DNA of 64,000 bases from Symbiodinium natans (Eukaryota; Sar; Dinophyceae; Suessiales; Symbiodiniaceae), in assembly GCA_905221605.1 (NCBI GenBank), contig CAJNDS010000412.1, forward strand, positions 1 to 64,000, given 5' to 3'. The translations under genes and the position numbers were made by a program. The notes beneath the pieces are model-generated. The model was not told the DNA's origin. It ran no database searches and worked only from the letters and a program-made list of their open reading frames with translations. Below are positions 55,939 to 64,000 of this stretch, piece after piece. Position 1 is the stretch's first letter; each line of letters starts with the position of its first letter.

Positions 55939-58420
55939 TTTGGTTTAACGCTGCGTGGGGTGTCCCCGTCATGTCATGTAAATGTAAACAGGTTTGGTAG
56001 CGGTCATTTCCAGGGCCATGCGTCGGTGTGCACCATTAGCAGCTTGCCACAATCCCATGATCAGCGTTCAGCAGTTAAAGCTCTGAATCCCTACGTCTTT
56101 GTAACCCTGAGCCGCGCAGACCCAGAGCTCGTGCTCCATGCAATCCATGCTTCCATCAGGCAGCGATAGTTAAGCTTGGACATGCGGGGCCACGTGCACG
56201 CAGCGTCACGCAGCCTGGCATGCTTCGCTTAGTAAGTGGCACCGCCATTGCGAAGTCAGGCGTTGCTTTGAATGTGGTATTGGCCACATGTCAACTGGCA
56301 GGGCCCAGGGCCCTTTATGTAGCGCAGCATGCTGCGCAAGACCACTTCAGCAAGGAGGTCTCTCTCCGTGTAGTTTAGAGCTAAAGAGGTTTGAGTCTAG
56401 AGGCTACTTGGATGCCTGCCAGGTGATGGCGTGCCAGGATTCCAGATCAAGTGGCTCAGATGCTTCTGATATGTTGCAAAGTGAGTCCCCTCCCCCTGAT
56501 AGAAGAGCTCCCTGCCGTACCCGCTACTAATGTTCCCATTATTGAATATAGTACAGCAATGTACAGCACGAAGGCAGCTGAACCCTAGAGCCACTTGGAC
56601 CCGACCTCGCCATCTGCTTCGGGGATGTTACCCACCTGCGCTTGGCCGGGGTTATGCGCCAGTCGCAGCTTTGTGTACAGCCGACTTCTCACTCTTCGCG
56701 GCTAGCTGGCAGATGCATCGGACAAGTCAGCACGTAGAATCGCTCTCTGCCTTCGTGCAGTGTTCATCATCTAGCTCCAACCCAGATGCTGAAAAGAAAA
56801 CAGAGAGCCGGAGAACTTGCCTCTGACTTGACATGCATGTGCACCTTGCACGGCTCACGCTGAGGATGATGCGCCGTAGTGATGTTGATGGTAACGACGA
56901 GTCCGACACCAAGCGGCGGGGCTGTGGCACTCGTTGACCCGTGGAGCTGTGTCCCACGCATAAGCTCCGGCCACCCAGGCTGGACACACGGGAGTTTCTG
57001 GCGTGCATGCGCCAGCACGAGATCATGCAGTCCTGGGTCTGCCGCTTAGGGGCCACGGCTTGTCTGGTCCGTAGGCTACCATATATCCCCCTGGGTATTT
57101 TTGTTCATATAAAACCCAAGAGGATATTAAACATAGTTTTTTATTAAGGTTCTAAGGGGAGTATAGTACCGTGTAGAGCCTGAACGCCGAGGCTTTGAAG
57201 TCTGCGTTTGGCCAAGCAAGCGACGGTGGCACTTGTGCCTGGGCTTAAACGTCCAGCCGAGGGACTTGCAAAAGACTGGAGTATAGGGGCCTATTTGATT
57301 GGAGCGGTTTTTTGCAGCCCTGGAAAACAAAATTTGTCGAAGACTCCTGAACCCTAAGCAAAATCCCTGGCTTAAGGAATGATTGTGCCCCGCAATGTGT
57401 GGCCTGAGTGTTAGCTAGGGTGGCCAACAAAACTAAAAACCCAAGGGAAGTTACAGGGTCACTTCTGTGCTGCGACGCTCACTCTCGCATGGCAGGCAAG
57501 GTTCATAGGGTTTAGGGATACTTGAAGGTTCATGGGCAGTTTATAAGTCGGTATATCAGTATGATAACCGCGATTAAGGCACTTATAACCCTGCTTCTAA
57601 CTACTTCAAGCATGGCCCCAGACTTCCGAACCCTTTCAAGAAAGCATGAGGCCATATTAGCAGGACTGAAAAACAGCCCCAACCCCCAAACCCGCAACCC
57701 TAAACCCTGAACCCTAACCTTACGGGTACCCTGAGACTAAGAAGCGCAGGCAACCACCTCGAGTTGGCCACGATTTTGCTGTCGCGCGGCGCCCGGCCTG
57801 GGGACTACGCAGCTCAAGGCTTGGGGCTCCTATGACCGAAGCTCAGTGGTTCTTAGTAGGGATTAGGTTCAAAAGGGTTTGGGTTGAGGGAACTACTCGT
57901 AGGTTCTTAGAAAATGGCCCTTCGTGGGCTCTTTTAACCTGGTTCCCCTAGTTCCCTACAAATCGCTAGTCAGCCAACCGCACTAACGGGATCATCTCAT
58001 ACTAGGAACTCCGAGGAGCCAAAAAGGCAACCCCAAGTACTGGTTCCGAAACTTCGCTACCTGAACATCTACGAAACCCGAAACCCTAAACCCCAGGTGG
58101 CTAAAAACCGTAAAGCAGAAACCTTAAACCCTAAAAACCCAAAACGCAAGTCATTCACCCTCTCAGCTCTACGCGCCCAATGCGCCTCAGAGCCCTTAAG
58201 GCCCCAAACGCCACACTGAAAAAGCCCCAGCACCCCTAGAAACCCCTATTAAGCCCCATAAACTGACTCGAGAACCCTAGAAACTTTATGAACTTGCCTG
58301 AAAAACCCTAAACCCTAAACGCTAAACCCTAAACCCTAAACCCTAAACCCTAAACCCCTTACTTTAAACCCTATATAGACCCTAAACCCTACAGCCTTGC
58401 TTGAGAACCCAAGGCTGGAG
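55939..58420. other. No supported gene
   Basis: Short frames only. It holds one family 4 MITE (57520-57612) and CCCTAAA blocks (about 58305-58395). Confidence 0.45.
57520..57612. mobile_element. MITE family 4 copy, short
   Basis: Starts ACTTGAAGGTTCATGGGC and ends ACTTCAAGCAT, its partial inverse. A TTTAGGG unit lies directly to the left. Confidence 0.5.
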
Positions 58421-58497
58421 CTCTTCCCTGGCCAAGCCAAGCTCAACCAGATGCTGAAAGATCAGGAGATGGATGACTTGGAGGAGACTGGACAAGG
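58410..58497 (+). CDS. Candidate exon, unknown protein
   Basis: An open stretch codes NPRLELFPGQAKLNQMLKDQ then EMDDLEETGQ before a GTTAGA donor. Charged and helical. No family is recognised. Confidence 0.3.
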
Positions 58498-58799
58498 TTA
58501 GAAGGGCTTAGGGTTTAGGGTTTAGGGTTTAGGGAGACCTAAGCGTTCCAGTCGAGTATGTAGCGCGTGTATGGCGTGTCAGCCAGCAGAGCTGATCCCG
58601 TTGTACCAGCAGCTGCTTTTTCTGGCATTCCCCACCCAGCCCAGATGGAAAAAAGGGAGACCTGAGGCAAAAAAGGGTTTAGGGTTTAGGGTTTGGAAGG
58701 GTTTCGGGCTTAGGGGGTTACGGCTTGCAGGGTTCGGGGCTTCCTAGGGCCCTCTTTGGCTGCATTAGGACTTAGGGTTTCAGAGACTTTCGGGGGTTG

Positions 58800-58938
58800 T
58801 GGGATGCACAGCAGAGCGTTGCCTGTGAGATGCGAAGAGCGTTGGAGGAGTTCGACTTCCGCCAGGTGTGCGAGCTCGCCAAGCTTTGCCGCCAAGCTGT
58901 TGCCAAGGCGCCGTGGGTGAAGGGTTTCGGGGCCATTT
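58800..58938 (+). CDS. Candidate exon, unknown helical protein
   Basis: Codes WDAQQSVACEMRRALEEFDF then RQVCELAKLCRQAVAKAPWV, an alpha-helical stretch with regular heptad-like hydrophobics, ending near GTGAAGGG. No family is recognised. It may belong with the homeodomain-like exon 300 bp downstream. Confidence 0.35.
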
Positions 58939-59244
58939 CCTTGTACCTCAGTGGGGGGGCGAGTGTGGGGCAATGTGCGTACAGCTTCATTTTCACGTGC
59001 CCTTGTTGCTTTGGGCTCCCCGCCTCGCCATAGACCCTTTCCAAACGCTTTTAAATACCCCAGGGCCATGTGAATTGCATCATGTTCTAAGAAGGCTCCA
59101 TGAATTTCGAAAGTAGACCCTCTTTCTATACCACCAAAATGCTTGAGTCATTTTGACAGGAACCCCCAACAAAAGGGTACCCATTTTTGGGAACCCATCC
59201 CCTCCCCCCACCCCACATTGCGGCTTTACATGCGGCCTTCCGCA

Positions 59245-59335
59245 GAGGCCAACCGACAACGCGCCTGCTTCCCGCAGAAGCACGTGCAGACCCTGGAGCG
59301 GCTCTTCAAGGAGACGCGCCCTTCCGAGTACCCTA
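59245..59335 (+). CDS. Homeodomain-like exon (N-terminal arm and helix 1)
   Basis: After acceptor TTCCGCAG the frame codes ANRQRACFPQKHVQTLERLF then KETRPSEYP. This matches the start of a homeodomain: basic arm, conserved Phe, Gln, the LExLF core of helix 1 and a YPS-like turn. The exon with helix 3 (WFxNxR) was not found, so the gene is partial or the match is coincidental. Confidence 0.4.
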
Positions 59336-59781
59336 AACCCTCCGGGAAAGGCCATAGAGCTCCAGAATCACAAGGGGAGGTTCCCCAAGTAAGCGCAGAG
59401 CTTAGATGAAGCTTCAAGGTGCGGGTTTAGGCTTCGGAACTTCGACCTTGGCTGGTCAACGCTGTGCGGGACTTTTGTTTCGGCTTCCATGATGTAGGGT
59501 TTAGGGTTTGAGAAATTGAGAAAGTCCCACAGGCCAAGATGCAAAAACAAAGTTTAAGAAAGGCCTTCTGTTTGAATCGGCAAGCATGCAACACAAACAA
59601 AAAAATCGCACAATTCAGGGGTCGAAATAATTACGAATAGTTTTCTTTTGTGGTCCCTTTATAGCTATACTGTAATCGCCCCCCAAACCCTATTCGAATG
59701 ATTCAGCCCATTAGGGTTTAGGGTTTAGGCACAGACGCGATGCGACTCGAGATGCCCGGATGCACCACAGCCTGAGTAGGC

Positions 59782-59911
59782 ACTTGAAGGTTCATGGGTA
59801 GGTATCCGAAGGTTCGTGGACAGCCATAAAGTAGGGCTCAAGGTAAGGTACCCTATTGTAAGCTTGGTAAAGTTGCTTATACCCTGCTTATATACCCATG
59901 AATCTCCAAGC
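59782..59911. mobile_element. MITE family 4 copy with intron-like borders
   Basis: Starts ACTTGAAGGTTCATGGGTA and ends TACCCATGAATCTCCAAG, inverted copies. Borders read GTAG|GC and CAAGCAG|G, the outer form of a GC-AG intron (59780-59913). Confidence 0.65.
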
Positions 59912-59913
59912 AG

Positions 59914-61200
59914 GTGGCAACAGGCAAACGATTCCAACACCCATCAGCAAAACCATCTCAACAGAGCACACTGGGTGTCTTGCCAGAATTTTACAGTCTT
60001 TGCTTGGGACGGAGACATTTTTGCTAATGGCTTTGAGGCTTCGATTTGGGAACCGGAGCCTGCCTCGACTTGTCGGAAATCATCTTCGTGAATTGGACTG
60101 ATCTTGTCGCACTCGTTCTGAAGTGACATGGCAGGAGTATGCTCCCTCTGGAACGATGGACAGGGGAGGTCGAATGCAGATTCGCTGTGTGCATAATGTG
60201 CGTTATCGTGCCCTCTAAGCAGAAATTGTGGGAGGGGGGCCTGTTAGACCCGCTGTCCAAGAGCCTGAACGATTGCTGGCAGGGCTGATCTGCTGCCTCT
60301 CTATCCTGGATCTGCCGATGAACACCATGCAGGACCCTGGTCGTGAACCCTAAAGCCTAAACCCAAAACAGTATTCAGGGCAGCCTATGAGACAGGGAGT
60401 CCCAAAAACCACCTGGGACCTCGGATGTGTTTCCAGGAGCGGGAAGACGTCTTATCGCAGCTGGATGCTGCAAGGCTGGGAGTGTGGGTTTAGGGTTTAG
60501 GGTTTGGGGTTTAGGGTTTAGGGTTTAGGGTTAGGGTTTAGGGTCCCTGAGGATTTACAGCTCACCTTAGCCCTTAGGGCCACACTGCCCTCCTTGAACC
60601 CTACTTACACCCTACACCCGGATGTGCTATTGCCTTACCGATTCCATCCGCCTACTTAACAAGTAGGCACGCGCATGTGTTTCAAGTTTTTGGTCTTTCG
60701 TCCCGACTTGTTACCCTGCATTGTGGCTGAGCTGCTCGGATACCAGGGACAGGGGCCGGGTAAACCTTAAACCGTCTTAGGCTATCCTACGGGAACTTGA
60801 GGGAAGAGGGTTCACTTTGGCCAATTGGGTTTCTCCTGAACCTCCTGGCCTTCTTTGGGGCTTATAAGGTTTTGCCCAGACATGTGGGTCTCTGAGCAGC
60901 CACAAGCCGGCCGAAAAAGAGCCTAAACCCTCTAAAGCCGTACACCTGCCATAGCACGCGCCTGAACTCCTTGGTAGCCCAGTGTTACCCTTTTCCCCTT
61001 TTTTTGGGGGATTCAAGGTTCCCTTATAAAATAACCAACCCCAAAAAGGGTGCCCTCATTGAACTGTGGTTTCTGGGCTACCAAGACTCGGAGCTGCGAC
61101 CAGTCGCGCCAGGTATGCGGCGCAAGCCTTTGGAGTTGAGGAGGCCCGGGGCCCGTCATGCGCAGAATTCAGGGATTTATTTTTATTTTTTGCTTCGATC
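59914..61200. other. No supported gene; one MITE with possible exon flanks
   Basis: Holds a TTTAGGG block (60485-60545) and the family 2 element 60970-61085. Joining its flanks gives the short open stretch HAPELGAATSRA ending at CCAG|GTATGC, which may be an exon. Confidence 0.35.
60970..61085. mobile_element. MITE family 2, complete copy with 4-bp duplication
   Basis: 116 bp, ends CTTGGTAGCCCAGTGTTACCC and, inverted, CTTGGTAGCCCAGAAACC. ACTC is duplicated at 60966-60969 and 61086-61089. It shows the unexpanded form of the element at 47021-47325. Confidence 0.8.
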
Positions 61201-61219
61201 TGTAGAGTTGGGTGTGACC

Positions 61220-61303
61220 TTGGGATGTGTCCCCCTTCTACTAACAGTCCTTAATTAGTAGGGATTCTAGTCCCCTGCCCCCCCCCGCCATGATAGTCCC
61301 CAA
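61220..61303. mobile_element. MITE family 1, degraded copy
   Basis: Starts TTGGGATGTGTCCCCCTTC then TACTAACAGTCCTTAAT; the right arm is mostly lost and ends TCCCCAA. The flanks GGTGTGACC and GGTGTGATC differ by one base. Confidence 0.6.
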
Positions 61304-61656
61304 GGTGTGATCTATCGTTTTTTGTTATTGCTGCCACTTGCGAGACGCAGTTCTGGCTTTGATGAAGGAAGGCCCGTCTCCTAAGTCCTGGTGACCTCAT
61401 GGGTGGCTTAGGTGAGTTTCTCTGACAGCCACATGCTGACTTTCTACAAGCTGCCCAGCACCTAGCATTTCCTGCGTGCAGCAGACTGGGTGTGAGCGAA
61501 ATGAGGTTGTCCATAGGCTCTAAACCCTCAACCCTCAACCCTAAACCCTCAACCCTAGACCCTAAACTCGAAACCCTAAACCCTAAACTCTAAACCTACC
61601 ACGTCCTAAGAGGCTGGGAAGCCAAAGGTGACAGAGGCTAGGTGGGCCCTTGGAAA

Positions 61657-61747
61657 CCCTAAACCCTAAACCCTAAACCCTAAACCCTAAACCCTAAACC
61701 CTAAACCCTAAACCCTAAACCCTAAACCCTAAACCCTAAACCCTAAA
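61657..61747 (-). repeat. Interstitial telomere-like array
   Basis: Thirteen clean CCCTAAA units running directly into a truncated family 3 repeat. Confidence 0.94.
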
Positions 61748-61750
61748 CAC

Positions 61751-61806
61751 AATAAGGGATCAAACTCAGAAATAGTTTTCAGAGGCTTTTACGGGCCATC
61801 CTAGGA
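61751..61806. mobile_element. Family 3 repeat, right half only
   Basis: AATAAGGGATCAAACTCAG then TTTTCAGAGG and GCCATCCTAGG match the right half of 33426-33519. The left half is missing at the edge of the telomere-like array. Confidence 0.5.
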
Positions 61807-61814
61807 GGGCATCT

Positions 61815-62520
61815 ATGACAAAGTCGGCCGACCATCACAAGCCGCGTAGGGCGGTGGCCTTGCTTCACAGGGTTGGTGCAGGATTTGAAAACAGGTGCCC
61901 CACAAGGGGCCCGACGAAAGGCTCAAAAAGCCTGAAGCTCCGAAGCCTTCGAATCCTTGAGAGCCCAAGGCTGCATTTGTTGCGGCTGGTGTGTGTCCGC
62001 CATCGGCGGGCTGTGATGGAGAGGGAGTTGGCAGCCGACGCCTGAGGGTTCACTTGGAGGTTCATGGTACGTATTAACCAGTGATAACTGTTCTTTGTCA
62101 CCCACTTATAAGCCCCTTAAGTGCCCTAATATGGTTATGAGTACAGTTATAAGCACAGTTTTAATCGGTTAAGAAGTACCATGAGCCTCCAAGCAGGTTT
62201 AGGTTGACGGGTCCAGCTGCAACGCGAGGGTTTGCCGACGTCCTAGCCGCATGTCCAAACTGCTTTGAAGTGCTGGGACATGTGGGTGGTTGTGAAAATT
62301 ATGATCCCATTTTGGGGTACCTTAAACATCTAAATATCAGGTGCTGTATTGTATAATAGGGATCATCTAAAAAGGGACCAGGTGCTGCATTATAAGAGGG
62401 ATCCAAAAAGGGGCCATAATTTTGACAACCATCCATGTGTGTTTACAGGCATCCTTCGAAAATGCATCGGATTGTCTTGGAAGTTACCAGCAGGGTCTGA
62501 GCAAGAAGCCATTTGCTAAA
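61815..62520. other. No supported gene
   Basis: An open frame at 61815-62045 shows no motif. The family 4 MITE lies in the middle. An internal GGTGCTG..ATTATAA/GGGATC doublet (about 62336-62410) repeats itself once. Confidence 0.35.
62052..62194. mobile_element. MITE family 4 copy
   Basis: Starts ACTTGGAGGTTCATGGTAC and ends GTACCATGAGCCTCCAAG, near-perfect inverted repeats. Borders fit a GT-AG intron (62048-62196). Confidence 0.7.
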
Positions 62521-63510
62521 GGGTTTAGGGTTTAGGGTTTAGGGTTTAGGGTGTGTCTTTGGCAAAACAGGAGAGGGGAACTGGGACCCGTACTCTACGG
62601 GCTTCTGAACGCATTCTCTGCACCGAGTTCACGCTTGAAAAGGCCAAGCCGCTCGCAAATGTTGCATGTCCTCACCGGGCGAATGGTTTCCTGATTCTCC
62701 ACAGTCTGGCAGCTCGTATGTGCCGACGATAATCACCCAACTGAATCCTCGTCTGGGCAGAATAATCACCCTCGTGTTGGACGTGGACCAGTAGGGAGGA
62801 GGGTTCGGGCTTCCTCTTATAGCTAGTTCTTAGTAGAGAATGAGGTGCCCTATATCACCCTATATATCCCCTGTAATTCCCCCAGTCCCCACTAAGAACC
62901 AGGGGGTCTTTCAAGGGTGGGACACCGGTCTTTCAGGCTTTCCTTCAATGGACTGCTGTGGAGCCCTTGAGAAGAAGCAACCCCAGAATTGCCCTCTCCC
63001 GCATGGACCTTGGACAACTTGGGGTTGACGAAAGTAAGGGACTCCGGTACCCCTAATATCGCGAACCCCCCATTTGGGCTGAGGCCTTGACTGCAGCAGG
63101 CATCGCTCAGACGGAGGTCATCGAGTTCCGTGAGGCGGTCTACATGCGTTTTAGGGTTTAGGGCTTCGGGTTCAGGGTTTAGTTTTTGGGGATTCAGGGT
63201 ATATCTTGTCCTCATGTTTGAGACTGTGCCTGTTGATTGGTTTGCTAGAGCATGTGAGTCCAGTCAGCAGTTTCTGGCAGCACCCACGGGAGTCCGGATG
63301 CAAAAAGAGATCCGGGGTATAGTTTCTCAGAGCCGGGCGGTACCCAACGGCCCGTTGCAAAAGGGCCGCAACAGAAAGGTAATTAATTGAGTCGCTGGGA
63401 GACAGCGAGAGGGGCAAGGGAGGGGGGTTGAATCATCAATCGTGCTTAATGATACTACCGCGGTCTTCGACTGGCATACACAGCCCCCGCCCTGCGGGCA
63501 GCTTGTCAGT
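62521..63510. other. No recognised gene; weak exon traces
   Basis: It has a TTTAGGG block (62520-62550), a short family 5 repeat (63035-63075), and one possible exon piece coding AGIAQTEVIEFREAVYM after acceptor ACTGCAG (about 63092-63145). Confidence 0.3.
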
Positions 63511-63830
63511 ACTTGAAGGTTCATGGGTAGTTATAAGTAGGGTTAAGTACCTTAATTAAGGTTGTAGTAATTAATTACAGGTTACCTCACTGAACAGTTC
63601 AACAGCCCTACTTACAACTACCCAGTCGCTTGTATATAGTAATTATAGGTTACCTTACTTAACAAGTCAACAGCCCTACTTAATAACTATCCATGAATGG
63701 GTAGCTTTATGTAGGGTTATAAGTTATAAGCACCTTAATTAAGATGATTATAATTATAGGTTACTTTACTTTGCAACTGAACTGCCCTACTTATATAATA
63801 ACTGCCCTAATTTGAGCCTTGAAGTATTGA
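63511..63830. mobile_element. Compound family 4 MITE array
   Basis: Starts ACTTGAAGGTTCATGGGTA. It has repeated internal units (TAATTATAGGTTACCTTACT and variants, AACAGCCCTACTTA) and an inverted CTATCCATGAATGGGTAG centre at about 63687-63704. It looks like two or three nested or tandem copies. Confidence 0.55.
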
Positions 63831-63832
63831 AG

Positions 63833-63913
63833 GTCTTCCACAAGTTGGCCATGGAGAAGGCATGCAATACCGATGCCGGCGCGGCATCTGTACAGAAGGC
63901 GGGCAAGCGTTAG
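63833..63913 (+). CDS. Candidate terminal exon, unknown protein
   Basis: Directly after the compound MITE (TTGAAG|G) the frame codes VFHKLAMEKACNTDAGAASV then QKAGKR and stops at TAG (63911-63913). Only 26 residues; no family is recognised. Confidence 0.3.
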   Translation, partial: VFHKLAMEKACNTDAGAASVQKAGKR

Positions 63914-63917
63914 GAAT

Positions 63918-64000
63918 AGGTTTAGGGTTTAGGGTTTTTAGGGTTTTTAGGGGTTTTAGGGTTTTTAGGGTTTTTAGGGTTTAGGGTTTATGGTTTAGGG
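63918..64000 (+). repeat. TTTAGGG / TTTTTAGGG array at window end
   Basis: TTTAGGG mixed with TTTTTAGGG and TTTTAGGGG length variants, running to the end of the window. Confidence 0.9.

Overview
The window looks like nuclear DNA of a dinoflagellate (inference). The plant-type telomere unit TTTAGGG/CCCTAAA is scattered in dozens of internal blocks. A very young Ty1/copia element sits in one such block. Genes are split into many small exons, and introns with GC or GA donors appear beside GT-AG ones. One gene has the Pmp-repeat, Cys-rich, multi-membrane layout common in alveolates. No spliced-leader sequence was found, so a more exact placement is not possible.

Layout. 1-850: GAA and GA microsatellite. 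854-9876 (minus strand): copia element with two identical 281-bp LTRs, a half-tRNA primer site, a polypurine tract and a 5-bp target duplication (TTAGG) cut from a telomere-like array. 9.9-14.4 kb: telomere-like arrays and short repeats. 14.4-20 kb: decayed material with two LINE-like C-terminal remnants in opposite orientation and weak hypothetical pieces. 21.4-25.1 kb: a Pmp-repeat/Cys-rich/multi-TM surface protein gene. 25.2-31.3 kb: mostly empty. 31.3-33.5 kb: a small hypothetical gene whose intron holds a large CTG-type repeat and whose last intron is a repeat copy. 34.7-36.1 kb: a DMT/EamA-type transporter gene. 36.2-43.5 kb: telomere-like arrays and MITE-like repeats. 43.6-50.9 kb: an unplaced exon and a long U-box/armadillo-repeat gene, probably an E3 ubiquitin ligase. 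52.4-54.2 kb: exons of an EF-hand gene. 54.55-55.94 kb: a gene for histone stem-loop binding protein (SLBP). 56-64 kb: isolated candidate exons (one homeodomain-like) among repeats.

The most interesting structure is a set of short inverted-repeat elements (about 80-150 bp), in at least six families, that look like introners: transposons that become introns. One copy in the armadillo gene has a 4-bp target duplication (GAGG); reading across it as a GC-AG intron restores the armadillo frame exactly. Another family forms the last intron of the hypothetical gene at 33.4 kb and recurs at 41.0 kb with the same CTAG|G borders. A third family has exact 8-bp target duplications. Three other copies are cut off exactly where a telomere-like array begins, which suggests that telomere repeats were added at broken transposon ends. 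The window therefore records both intron gain by MITEs and spread of telomere repeats into gene introns.

Exon borders are read by eye; several junctions do not resolve with canonical dinucleotides and are marked as approximate.
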